The notes beneath the pieces were generated by a model. That model was given only the letters and a program-made list of their open reading frames with translations, made no database searches and was not told where the DNA came from. A program made the position numbers and the translations under genes. This document shows, piece after piece, positions 29,944-38,948 of a DNA stretch of 64,000 nt; within the stretch, counting starts at the first letter, position 1, and every line of letters begins with the position of its first letter. The DNA lies in the NCBI RefSeq assembly GCF_039503195.1, contig NZ_JBCJKP010000001.1:248001-312000 (forward strand), read 5' to 3'. This DNA is from Streptomyces mirabilis (GTDB lineage: Bacteria; Actinomycetota; Actinomycetes; Streptomycetales; Streptomycetaceae).

Positions 29944-30567
29944 TTAGCAGGTCATCGGGCTGACGGGCACGAGTTCGGTGCTCGGTTTGCGGCGGGTGGG
30001 CCGCTGGGCGGCTCGGTCGGAGACCAGGCCGGCGATGGCCCGGTGCGTGACTGGGTGGTGCTCGCGGCGGCCAAGGAATCGCTGCAGTGGGCGCCACTGC
30101 TTGTGCTCCGCGTTGGCGTGTTCGACGCAGATCCGCGCCGCGGACTGGCGGGCGCCGTTGCTCACGCCAGGCGTACTGGTCACCGAGCGGGGCGTCTTCC
30201 TTCGGCTTCTTCGGCGGCGCACTGATCGGTCGGCGAGTAGCGGGCGGATCTCGCCGATGGCCTCGGTGACGGTGGTGCGGCCGACCCCGTACAACTCGGC
30301 GAGCGCGGCGTGCGGGAGCTGAGTGCGCAAGTGGACCAGCGCGACCAGCACTCGGTCGGTGAACACCAGCTCGTGCTTGCGGCTGGCCCCAGCGGCACGG
30401 CGACGCTTCCCTCCCCGCCGCTGATGCAATGCCGATTCCCGCCAGGCCTGCCACGGCCCGACCAACTCCTCGATCAAACCGCCGAGATGTACACGCGAGA
30501 CGCCTGTAAAGGCAGGATGGGACAAAGCTGCACGGGCCCACTCCTTGGTCACATTCGGAGAACCCAT
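29944..30567 (-). pseudogene. IS5-family transposase with internal deletion
   Basis: The N-terminal half is intact: LSHPAFTGVSRVHLGGLIEE, KHELVFTDRVLVALVHLR and the helix-turn-helix LYGVGRTTVTEAIGEIRP. The normal middle part, with the first catalytic Asp and DExY-type strands, is missing. The C-terminal part resumes with ARICVEHANAEHKQWRPLQ and IAGLVSDRAAQRPTRRK, carrying the last Glu. About 120 residues are lost, and one stretch (PPKKPKEDAPLGDQYAW) is readable only in a second frame. The element cannot transpose itself but might be moved in trans. The start ATG is near 30567. Confidence 0.75.
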
Positions 30568-30601
30568 GTGGCCGTCCACACGTCACGGCCTGTGACCGCG
30601 C

Positions 30602-31309
30602 TCATACTTGGCGAGCAGGGGGGAAGTTTTCCTCCAGGAACGCCGAAACCGCCTCGGTGAACGCCTCTGGCGCTGCGTGGTGGATCAGGTGTCCAACCGG
30701 GATGGTGACCACTCGCCCACCAGGGATGCGGCGGGCGAGCTCGGCGACACCGTCCTGGGGAACATGACTCTGTGGGCCGCCGGCGAGCACGAGGGTCTCG
30801 GCGGTGATCTGGCCGAGTCGCTCCAGCCACCTGGGATCGGGCTGGTCGATCTGCCGCCTGACGGCCAGCACCATCTCCCAGTCGAAGGTCAAGGCGCCGT
30901 CCGGCTTGGCCGGGGTGTTGGGCTCCCGGGGGCGGGGAACCGGCACATCCTCCAGGACGAGCCGACTCACCCACTGCGGATGGTCCTCCGCGAGCAGGTA
31001 GGCCACCATCCCGCCCATGGAGTGCCCGATTAGATCCACTGGTCCAAGTCCCAGTACGTCCAGGAACCGGAGCATATCGGCCTGCATGAGTTCAAGTGAG
31101 TAGACCCCCGGCCAGTCGCTTCGGCCGTGACCGCGAAGATCGAGGGCATACACCCTTCGACGCCGGGCGAGGGCGGGCACAACCGCCTCCCAGCCGGTGG
31201 CATCCTCGCCCAGCGCGTGCAACAGGACGAGTGGCGGAGCATCCGGAGGACCCGACGTCTGATAAGCCAGCCGGACCTCGCCGACGTCGACCGAGCGTTG
31301 ATCAACCAT
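30602..31309 (-). CDS. Alpha/beta-fold hydrolase
   Basis: A 235-residue alpha/beta hydrolase. The oxyanion region is VLLHALGEDATGWEAV, the strand-helix block is VYALDLRGHGRSDWPG, and the nucleophile elbow is GHSMGGMV. The catalytic His lies in GHLIHHAAPEAF; the acid is probably in the PQSHVPQDG region. Family members act as esterases, lactonases or haloalkane dehalogenases, and the substrate is unknown. The ATG at 31309 is chosen because family homology starts there, but it lacks a clear ribosome site. A longer frame to 31372 is possible. Its neighbours are an IS5 relic and an LppY/LpqO-type protein on the other strand. Confidence 0.88.
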   Translation of the reverse strand: MVDQRSVDVGEVRLAYQTSGPPDAPPLVLLHALGEDATGWEAVVPALARRRRVYALDLRGHGRSDWPGVYSLELMQADMLRFLDVLGLGPVDLIGHSMGGMVAYLLAEDHPQWVSRLVLEDVPVPRPREPNTPAKPDGALTFDWEMVLAVRRQIDQPDPRWLERLGQITAETLVLAGGPQSHVPQDGVAELARRIPGGRVVTIPVGHLIHHAAPEAFTEAVSAFLEENFPPARQV

Positions 31310-31524
31310 GTCCGGAGGATATGCGGACGGGTCCTGCCCGAGATTGGCGTTCACCAGCAGCCGAACCACCATCCCCAGTCAGCCGTTCGGGTTCTCAGCC
31401 ACACGGTTCTGGCCCCGATCTTCAATAGCCGACAACGCCGTTAGCCCACCTGGCCGCATGCGGCCGTGCCGATCAGCGGTCCACAAGGTCTCCTGTGCTT
31501 CCATCGCGCCAGGAGGCATAGGAC

Positions 31525-32507
31525 ATGGATGACGATCGGCAGCAGGACACCCGCTCCCGGCGCCGCGTGCTGGCCGCGGCCGCCCTTGCTCCCGTACTCA
31601 CCGGGGTGCCTGCCGGGGCCCGCGCCCTGTCCCCGGACCGCAGGCCCGCGCCCTGGTCAAACCGGTAATGACCAAGCTGGCGGACTGGGCGGACGTGGGC
31701 AAGGCTCTCGGCCGCCCCGGTGACATAAAGCGGTTCATGTACCACACGGGCTTGCCGCGCTGGGACCTCACGGTCTTCTCTCGCGGCATCCGGATCAACC
31801 CCGCGCTCGTTCTGGGCTCGCACGTGTCCTTCGTCCGGTACGCAGACCACAGCACGCTTTTGATGGGCGACGCCGTGGTCACCGAGTGCGAACTGCAGCA
31901 CTTCGGTGACGTCCTGCAGGAGCACGGGATCATGCAGACCGCCATCCACAAGCACCTGCTCGCCCACGAGCCGGATGTCTGGTGGGTTCATCTGCATGCC
32001 CACGGACACAATCCGGTCACCGTCGCCCGCGGTCTGCGCGCCGCATTCGACTGCACCGGCACCCCGCCCGCCGAACCCGCCACCTCCTCGCCGCCCGTCG
32101 ACCTGGACACCGCCGCGATCGACGCCGCCATGGGCGTCAAGGGCACCACCGACGGCGAGATCTACAAGTGCACCTATGTCCGCCGCGAGACCGTCGCCGA
32201 CGGCCCTGTGATCCTGCCTCCGGGACTCGGCACCACCACCTCCGTCAACTTCCAACCGCTCGGCGGCGGAAGGGCCGCCCTCAGCGGTGACCTGGTCATG
32301 ATCGCCCAGGAGGTACAGCCCGTCCTCGTGGCCCTGCGGCACGGCGGGGTCGAACTCGTCGAGGTGCACCACCACAACCTCACCGACGAACCACGCCTGT
32401 TCTTCGTCCACTACTGGGCCGTAGGCGATGCCGTCAGCCTCGCCAAGGCCGTTCGCCGGGCCGTGGACACCACCAACGTCGTCCCCATGCCCGGAGGAGC
32501 CGCCTGA
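31525..32507 (+). pseudogene. LppY/LpqO-type (DUF1259) exported protein, Tat signal out of frame
   Basis: The body from 31668 matches the DUF1259/LppY-LpqO family: LPRWDLTVFSRGIRINPAL, TLLMGDAVVTECELQHF, IMQTAIHKHLLAHEPDVWW and HLHAHGHNPV. A Tat-type signal peptide, RSRRRVLAAAALAP, starts at an ATG at 31525 behind AGGAGG but runs to a TAA at 31666 in another frame. One base between about 31620 and 31645 would join the two into a 327-residue exported protein. As written, only the leaderless form from 31668 could be made. The family function is unknown. Confidence 0.7.
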
Positions 32508-32539
32508 TGACCGCGGACGACGAGACAGCATCTGGCCCG

Positions 32540-32577
32540 GACCTGGCAGCGCCATCCGTCGAATTTGGGCTCGATCG
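32540..32577 (-). repeat. 38-bp fragment of a DNA ligase gene
   Basis: This segment matches 29605-29642, within the ligase motif I codons (EPKFDGWRCQV), at 37 of 38 positions. Nothing else of the ligase is present nearby. Confidence 0.75.
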
Positions 32578-32709
32578 AGGTTTCCCCCTGGATAGGGCGT
32601 CCAGGTAGGTGACCCTGCACGCCACACGGACGCCCTCACCAAACGCGGCCGCTGCAGCCGCGAGTGAACTTCAACAGGCCGCTGCGGACAATGCGGTGCA
32701 CGGTGCGCA

Positions 32710-33150
32710 CTACCGGTCAGCGGTCACGTCACGGAAGACGTAGGCGAGGAGCTCGGCGATGGCCGCCTCGCTGGTTGCCGGGTGCCGCGCCTGCCACTCG
32801 ATCAACGTCTCCCGGACGGTCTACGCAACAGCGCGAACGTGCTGCGCAAGGTCATCGTCCAGTGGTGCCACTCCCCCGTCCTGGCTACGGCCGGCGATGG
32901 CGACCGGTCCGTGCAGCGGGTACAGACTCATTCCCCGCCAAGGGCTCGCCAGGACCCGTGCGGCCAGGTTTTGTTGGAGTCCGATCGACTGTCCGTTGCC
33001 GTGGATGTGCAGGAGGACAGGCCGGTGATACACGGCCTGGTCGGCGGCACCTGTGGGATCCGAGTGTTCCCGGATCGCCCGCCGCGTATCCAGGTCGGGC
33101 AGCGTTAGCCCGATGACGGTCGTGTCGGAAGCAACGCGGAGTGCCTGCAT
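32710..33150 (-). pseudogene. Conserved-looking hypothetical protein split by an in-frame TAG
   Basis: Reading from an ATG at 33150 the frame gives a folded-looking protein: LPDLDTRRAIREHSDPTG, QAVYHRPVLLHIHGNGQ and SIGLQQNLAARVLASPWRG. At 32821-32823 there is a TAG, after which the same frame continues with strong coding character, TVRETLIEWQARHPATSEAA and IAELLAYVFRDVTADR, to a TAG at 32710. A CAG-to-TAG change explains this best. The full product would be 146 residues with the stop read through. I do not recognise the family. No ribosome site is obvious. Confidence 0.55.
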
Positions 33151-33219
33151 GCGGGCCGCCCTTGGTGCAGCAATGGGTACTGCCCAGTGATCGCGGTGGG
33201 CTGTGCACGGCGCATTCGT

Positions 33220-35073
33220 TCAGCGTGATCGCGCAACGGCGTCGGTGCGGTGGCGGATGACGGCGTGCCAGCGGCGCTCGAAGTCTGCGGTGTGCTCTGC
33301 GATGGTTGCCGCTGTGATGGGCTCGTTGTACTGGAGGGTGACTACCCGGGCTGCGCAGGCCTCGGCGACGGCTTTCAACGAGGGCTGTTCACTGCGCACT
33401 CGGTGCTCGGCCCAGACACTGTAGGTCCGGAAGGGCAGCAGGTAGCGGCGTAGCGTGCTTGCAGCGGCGTCCCGTCCGTTACGGCCGACCACGCCCTTCT
33501 CACCCAAGTACTTCGACAGGTCATCACCGTTGGGCTCGGCACCACGCTGCTGCTGGTACTCCACCCATGCCAGGTAGTAGCGATCGACCGTGGTGAGGGC
33601 AACGCGCTCTTCCACTGCGCCCGCCGGCGCCGGCGGCGGCTCATCGATGGGAGCATCCACCCGGGGACGGCGCTGCTCCTTCGCGGCCTGTGCCGCAGCG
33701 CCGGCGGGCACCGATGACGGAACTTCTGCTTCTGGGAGGGGTCCGTCGACTTCCTGTTCGCCGGAATCGGCGACAGCCTCCTCGGCAGGCAGCTCCGCGT
33801 CGTCGAACTCACGCCGCCGGAAGCTCACCACGAAGTCGTCCAAGTCCTCACCCGCGCCGGTGATGCCGTCCCGCTCGTACACGTACGCCGCGAGGGCGCC
33901 AGCATCGGGGTAGTCGCCGCGCTCCTGCTCGTAGCTGCGCCAGGCGCTGCAGAAGTAGTCGTACCACGACTGATCGGTCTGCTGCGGCTCCTTGACGCCG
34001 GTGGTCTCCACGGCGGGAATCGCACACCGATTCTGGAGGACCTGGAGCAGGGGCTGCAGCTGCGCTTCGGAAAGCGGATCGCTGGCCCCGGTGGAGATGC
34101 CGTACTGGTCACGGAGCCAAAACGCCCACTGCGCGGCAGTTGGTTCGACCTGGAACTGCGCGATGAACTCCTGGTAGGCCCCCGCGAACCGCTCGGCGGC
34201 ATCCTCACTCGAATCCCGTGGCCCAAGTACCCGCTCGGGCGCGGCGGCTGGAACCTGGACCGGTCGCGGCTCTGATTCCTCCAGCTCCGCCACCTCCTGT
34301 TCACCGTCTGCCGCCGCTTCGAGCGCAGAACCTTCCGGCTGGACCGGGTCGGGGACCCGTTCGAGGGTGAACAGGATCGGCGCCTCGATGCCCGCGGCGG
34401 CCAGGCCGGAGGGGGCGGTCTCGGCGAGCGGCACGCCGTAGCGGGCCAGGCGCAGCGGCATCAACGACTCCACCGGGGCCTTGCGGCGCCAGGCGCGGCC
34501 GAAGCGGGAGCGCAGGCGGGCCTGGTAGACGAGACGTTCCTGCTCCAGCTTGATGACCTGCTCGTAGGAGCGCAGCTCCCACAGCTTCATACGGCGCCAC
34601 AGGAGGAAGGTGGGGAGCGGGGAGAGCATCCAGCGGGTGAGGCGGACGCCTTCCATGTGCTTGTCGGCGGTGATGTCCGCGATCCGGCCGATCGCGTGCC
34701 GGGCCGCCTCGACCAAGACCACGAACAGGACCGGGATGACCGCGTGCATGCCGACGCCCAGCGGGTCCGGCCAGGCCGCCGCGCCGTTGAAGGCGATCGT
34801 CGCGACCGTCAGCAGCCACGCCGTCTGGCGCAGCAGTGGGAAGGGGATGCGGATCCAGGTCAGCAGGAGGTCCAGGGCGAGCAGGACGCAGATACCCGCG
34901 TCGATGCCTATCGGGAAGACGTACGCGAAGTTCCCGAAGCCCTTCTTGAGGGCCAGCTCGCGCACGGCCGCGTAGGAACCCGCGAAGCCGATTCCCGCGA
35001 TGACGAGCGCACCGCCACCAACCACCCCAACCAAAGACCGCTGCACGCGCGTTAACCGATGACGCTCCCCCAC
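33220..35073 (-). CDS. DUF2637 (SpdB-type) membrane protein with three C-terminal repeats
   Basis: A 617-residue protein. Residues 1-150 are a DUF2637 domain with about four membrane helices (VGVVGGGALVIAGIGFAGSY, IDAGICVLLALDLLLTWI, HAVIPVLFVVLVEAAR). DUF2637 proteins include SpdB-like factors for plasmid spread in Streptomyces mycelium. A cytoplasmic basic helix region follows. The C-terminal half contains three copies of a helical module of about 50 residues: AAQWAFWLRDQYGISTG, GALAAYVYERDGITGAG and DDLSKYLGEKGVVGRNG. They are joined by acidic Pro-rich linkers. The GTG at 35073 follows GGAGG. No transfer ATPase is in the window. Confidence 0.85.
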   Translation of the reverse strand: MGERHRLTRVQRSLVGVVGGGALVIAGIGFAGSYAAVRELALKKGFGNFAYVFPIGIDAGICVLLALDLLLTWIRIPFPLLRQTAWLLTVATIAFNGAAAWPDPLGVGMHAVIPVLFVVLVEAARHAIGRIADITADKHMEGVRLTRWMLSPLPTFLLWRRMKLWELRSYEQVIKLEQERLVYQARLRSRFGRAWRRKAPVESLMPLRLARYGVPLAETAPSGLAAAGIEAPILFTLERVPDPVQPEGSALEAAADGEQEVAELEESEPRPVQVPAAAPERVLGPRDSSEDAAERFAGAYQEFIAQFQVEPTAAQWAFWLRDQYGISTGASDPLSEAQLQPLLQVLQNRCAIPAVETTGVKEPQQTDQSWYDYFCSAWRSYEQERGDYPDAGALAAYVYERDGITGAGEDLDDFVVSFRRREFDDAELPAEEAVADSGEQEVDGPLPEAEVPSSVPAGAAAQAAKEQRRPRVDAPIDEPPPAPAGAVEERVALTTVDRYYLAWVEYQQQRGAEPNGDDLSKYLGEKGVVGRNGRDAAASTLRRYLLPFRTYSVWAEHRVRSEQPSLKAVAEACAARVVTLQYNEPITAATIAEHTADFERRWHAVIRHRTDAVARSR

Positions 35074-35495
35074 CGTCCCCCGCCTCCAAGGCTCCGCCCT
35101 GCCGCCGAGCCCGTTCCCAGCCGCACACCACGCAAGACGGCACCATCCCCCACAACAGCTCCTCTAAACCCAAACCTCCCGGCGGAGCACAGCACTCACG
35201 CAAACCAACTCTTGCATCAACTCTTACCTCGCCCCCAGGCGCGTCGGCGCACCCATCCTCCCCGGGTCGTTGCCGCACAGATCCTCAACCGGCTGGAAAC
35301 GCTCGCCGGCCGAACACCTTCAGCTCAAGGCTGTTCGGGCCCCTGTCGCGCAGCGTCCGGTATGAGGTCGGTCTCGGCGGTTACGCTTCGAACAGCCTTG
35401 AAGAGTATGGCCGGTTGGTCGCGTCCCGTCATAGATTGCACGGATCCAGCCTCACCGCCACGGGACGACCACCCGTGCGAAGAACGGGGAACCAC
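35074..35495. other. Divergent spacer with no gene
   Basis: The spacer separates the DUF2637 gene and the secreted-protein gene, so it should hold both promoters. No convincing promoter boxes, dyads or frames were identified. Confidence 0.4.
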
Positions 35496-35873
35496 GTGAA
35501 GCACCAGACCATGCGCCGAGGGCTCGTCGGACTGCTCGCCGCGGCCGGACTCCTCGCCGGCGCCGCCGGCGTCAGCGCGGCCCAGACACCGGCCACAACG
35601 ATCACGGCAGCGTCCGCAGGCGGAAAGGCCACCCCCGTCCATACGCTGTCGCAGGCGGGCCACTACCTCGTGAATGGCGCCCGGATCCGCACGAGCCCAA
35701 GCACCGGGTCCACCACGGTCGGTTACGGCTACACATCGCACAACGCCACGGTCTACTGCCGGCGGGTCGTGGGCGGGGTGGAGTGGTTCTACCACACCGA
35801 CACGACGACCAACGTGACCGGCTGGTCGCGGTACGACGTCCTTGTGCCGTTCTACGCGGTCGGCGACTGCTGA
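35496..35873 (+). CDS. Small secreted SH3-like protein
   Basis: A 125-residue exported protein. The signal peptide is GLVGLLAAAGLLAGAAGVSA with an AQT-type cleavage region. The mature part has an SH3b-like fold pattern, GARIRTSPSTGSTTVGYGYT then GWSRYDVLVPF, with two Cys (VYCRRV and the C-terminal GDC) that could form a disulphide. Bacterial SH3 domains bind cell wall or modulate enzymes. The GTG at 35496 is preceded by GGGGA; an ATG at 35511 is also possible. It converges with the gene ending at 35954, with a hairpin between. Confidence 0.8.
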   Translation: MKHQTMRRGLVGLLAAAGLLAGAAGVSAAQTPATTITAASAGGKATPVHTLSQAGHYLVNGARIRTSPSTGSTTVGYGYTSHNATVYCRRVVGGVEWFYHTDTTTNVTGWSRYDVLVPFYAVGDC

Positions 35874-35887
35874 GCCGCCCCGGGCGG

Positions 35888-35912
35888 AGGGGCCCCGCGA
35901 GGGGCCCTGGCA
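35888..35912. terminator. GC-rich hairpin between convergent genes
   Basis: GGGGCCCC-like arms flank a short GCGA loop 15 nt after the secreted-protein stop. The pairing is imperfect by one base. It could serve both convergent genes. Confidence 0.45.
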
Positions 35913-35953
35913 CCGCTGTGGTCGGTCGCCCGCTGATGTAGCTCCGCTCTTCC

Positions 35954-36499
35954 TCAATTGCGAGGTGGAGCTGAGGCGTTCAAGGTCCATCGCTCAAGTC
36001 GGTTGCGGACAGCGGCAGGCGGATTCTGTTTCACCAAGTGATAGAGATTCTCGTAGTAGCCCTGCCACTCGGCGCCTTCATCCCGGCCGGCCGCACTCCT
36101 TCGAGCGCGGTGAGCGGTTACAAGTGGCGCCATGCTCTCCCAGGTGGAGATCACTGAGCCGCCCAGGTACCCAGAGACTGGGCCAATGTCGACGATTCCG
36201 TGAGCTACAAGAGCTCCCAGATTGTCGTAGAACCATGCTAGATCCCGTACCAGCTTGAGCTCTTCAGGAGCCAGGCTGTGCAGACCCTCCGAAACATCAC
36301 GACCAGGCAGTTCCTGGTGGACAAACCAGCGTGCTTCCGCCAGATAGTCGCTTCTGTGCTCCCGGAACAGTTCAACCAGAACGGGCAGAGTGTTGGCGTG
36401 CCCAGCCAGCCGCAGTTGACGATACGAAGCCGCGCCTGACACCAGCAGAGCACCGACCGACACGAGCAGTGCGGCTATGTTCACAAGCCCTCCAAACAT
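35954..36499 (-). CDS. Membrane-anchored hypothetical protein (DUF4760-like)
   Basis: A 181-residue protein. One N-terminal membrane helix (ALLVSVGALLVSGAASYR) is followed by a helical cytoplasmic domain with VLVELFREHRSDYLAEARWF and LVRDLAWFYDNLGALVAHGI. The layout resembles DUF4760-type proteins of unknown function, and I assign that only by style. ATG at 36499. It stands alone, between a convergent secreted-protein gene and decayed sequence. No disruption is visible. Confidence 0.65.
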   Translation of the reverse strand: MFGGLVNIAALLVSVGALLVSGAASYRQLRLAGHANTLPVLVELFREHRSDYLAEARWFVHQELPGRDVSEGLHSLAPEELKLVRDLAWFYDNLGALVAHGIVDIGPVSGYLGGSVISTWESMAPLVTAHRARRSAAGRDEGAEWQGYYENLYHLVKQNPPAAVRNRLERWTLNASAPPRN

Positions 36500-36625
36500 C
36501 CGCGCACTTCGAACGACGCATCTGAGACTGCCCAGCTCTTGGAGCGGAGATACGTGTCTCAGCCACTGTCATGGGGACTGGCGGGCGAACTGAAGGAGGA
36601 CAAGTGCGCACCCTGAAGTGCATGC

Positions 36626-36980
36626 CTACACGGTAGCCGCGATGGGCTGGCGCAGGTACATGGCCTCTTCCTCCTTGCGGTACCGCTCCGCGAACCGACC
36701 GAGTTCTTTGAGGTCAAGCTTCGATCGCGAGCACGCTCACGTGCGGGCCGAGCCGGTACGGCGGTGACACGCGGGTGAAGTCCTCGATCCGCCACCGCAG
36801 TTCCCAGGGAAGCTGCGCCCCGTGGTACATCGGTTGGGACAGGTGACGGCCTATGCTGGCGGCCCGTATGACGATGCCGGTGTTGCATTGCTGCGCAGAC
36901 ACGTTCCAGATGGGCGCCAGTGCTTCGGCCGCGCCGTCGACGATCAATGGCCACCCCGCCGCGCAGCCGCACGCTTCCAA
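36626..36980 (-). pseudogene. Unrecognised protein, probably broken near its end
   Basis: The frame 36714-36980 gives QQCNTGIVIRAASIGRHLSQ and WRIEDFTRVSPPYRLGPHV, then stops. One frame over, coding character continues as SKLDLKELGRFAERYRKEEE and AMYLRQPIAATV to a TAG at 36626. The two may be one protein with a frameshift near 36718, or the second may be chance. No family is recognised. Confidence 0.35.
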
Positions 36981-37015
36981 GTCTCTCCCAGCACAGCAAA
37001 ACGGTGGGCAGACCG

Positions 37016-37534
37016 CTACCAGGAGAGCAGATCCTTGAGCATGACTGCGTACAGCGGGGAGTCGGCGAACGGCCGTTGCTCACCAACCTTGGCGTAACCC
37101 CAGGGTAGAGATCCTGGACCTTGGGGTGGGTGACGTCGACCAGGAGCACCGCGAGTTCCTCCGAACGCTCCGAGAGCAGTGCCTCATGCAGTCGCTCGGC
37201 TATTCCCTGCTTGCGCCATCCAGACCGCACCATGACCTCCGAGACGGCGAAGGTTGCGGTGTAGTCGTTGTTCGGTTCGTAGGAGGTGGATCGCCACCAC
37301 TCGCGGCCGGGTTGGAGCGGTGCGCCGTAGGCGAAGCCGGTCGGCTCGTCCCGTAAAGCCTGCCATGTTCGACCAGTGATCGACGAACCAGGGGAAGCGC
37401 TGATTGAACTCCAAGTCCATGGCGTCGGCGTAGGCGTCAGCATGGACATCGACCAGCAGCTGCTTGAAGCCAGCCGGGAGGTCTCCGTGGCGGTAGTGCC
37501 GCAGGTTGATCACGCTGGTCACGCTCGACTCCAT
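37016..37534 (-). pseudogene. GNAT-type acetyltransferase, two frameshifts
   Basis: The start ATG at 37534 overlaps the end of the upstream XRE gene by 16 nt. The opening INLRHYRHGDLPAGFKQLLV and FNQRFPWFVDHWSNM is followed, after a shift near 37360, by RDEPTGFAYGAPLQPGREWW, FAVSEVMVRSGWRKQGIAER (the acetyl-CoA loop, RxxGIA-like) and VLLVDVTHPKVQDLY. A second shift near 37105 restores WGYAKVGEQRPFADSPLYAV before a TAG at 37016. GNAT enzymes transfer acetyl groups to amines. Overlap with the XRE gene implies co-translation. As sequenced, it is inactive. Confidence 0.65.
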
Positions 37535-38774
37535 TCATCTCGTATACGGTCTGCCCAGTCGCGGGCGTACGTCGTGGACGGCGCCATGCTGAAGAGGTCC
37601 CGGTGGAAGTCTCCGATCAGGGTGCGCATCCGTCCAGGGAGGGGAGAGCCATTCATGATGGCGAAAACGCTGGCAGCCGTCTGTGTGGCCTGTTCGGGCT
37701 CGCCCTGTCGTAGCTGCGCGAGCGCGAGCTGGCACGTGGCAAGACCGCGATTGCGACGGAATGTGTGCGGGATTCTGGCCAGCGCATGGTGCGCCATAGC
37801 CTCGGCTCTCGCGTGCTTCCCGCTGTGGTTGAGGATGATCGCGGCGAGATGGTCGAGTTCGGCTGACCCGTAGAAAGCCGTCCAGCGCGGGTGATCCTCT
37901 TCTCCGGCCTTGCGGAGGGTCGACTGCGCTACCCCGAGGGACCGTTCTGCCGCCCTGGTGTCCCCGAGAGTTGCATGGGCCAAGGCTACCCGCACACGTC
38001 CCATGGAGCCGAAGAACGGGTCTTTGCGGGCGGCTAGGGACGCCTCTGCGGCTTGCGCTGCTGCAAGCCGCTCAGTCCAGTTCCGTCGCTGGTAGGCGAG
38101 CATGGCCATGTTGATCCACACTCGCATTCCTGTTGATGGGTCCTGTGACAAGCCGGCAAACGTCGTGGACTCATGGAGATATTTCTGCGCTCGGTCGAGC
38201 TCACGCAGGTCGATGCACGACCAGGCCGCGATGGTGGTGTACTCCGCCGCGAGCGCGTACAGCGCTCGACGTACACGGTCACTGGCGTTTCGTTGCTGTA
38301 GCTCTAGCACCCTGGAACGGCCTTGAAGGGCGATGGCTGCAAGGCCGGTGTGTCCCCCCTGGCGGTCGTCTGCTGCTACAAGTTCATTCATGCTGGCTGT
38401 TGCGCGTGCCACGTCGGACATGCCGACCGAACGGCGATGTTTGGTGATCGGCACTGCTGCTGCGGCGGCTGTTCCTGTGGTTGATGCGATGAAGTCGCGG
38501 CGCCGCACTGGGTCTTCCCGGGGGGGCGTTGCATGGAGCCTGGTGCACTGAACTCTAATTCCTCCACAGGGCAGCCGAATACGTGCTCCAGTGCCGCGCA
38601 GGTACGGCCGATGGGACGGCTATGCCTGCCACTGAGCAGGTTACGGATGGTGCGCGATGATATTTCCCCTGGGCGTTCGGTGATCTGCAGCAGCGCCTTG
38701 TTGAGCTGACGAGCTAGTTCGTCCTGAGTTAGGCCGGGTTCCTCCATCCGGCTCTGGAGGATGAGGGCAATCAC
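37519..38774 (-). pseudogene. XRE-family regulator with TPR-like domain, frameshift at a homopolymer
   Basis: The N-terminal helix-turn-helix reads LTQDELARQLNKALLQI and ISSRTIRNLLSGRHSRPIGR, followed by LEHVFGCPVEELEF. At a run of seven G (38520-38526, C on the coding strand) the frame shifts. It then resumes as EDPVRRRDFIASTTG and a helical, TPR-like C-terminal part (LRELDRAQKYLHESTTFAGL, VALAHATLGDTRAAERSLG). Streptomyces has many XRE-TPR regulators that sense peptides or nucleotides. The whole would be about 418 residues. The homopolymer break may be a sequencing artefact. The GNAT gene overlaps its stop, so the pair is an operon. Confidence 0.75.
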
Positions 38775-38948
38775 CCGCGCCCAGTAGCGTCCCTCCGGGG
38801 CCTGGTAGCGGCCGGAATGGCCGTCACTGACCGATCCGGCTAGAGCTACGGATCGGAAGGTGCCCGTGCCCGATCGTGCGGGGACCTCGGGGAATCACGG
38901 TGCCGAGCGGGCAACACTCAACGCGACGGCCCCCGACCCTTTTCACCT

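Noticed and set aside
31310..31524. Upstream coding region joined to the LppY/LpqO-type gene
   Set aside because: No conserved frame; the ATG at 31525 behind AGGAGG is the only credible start.
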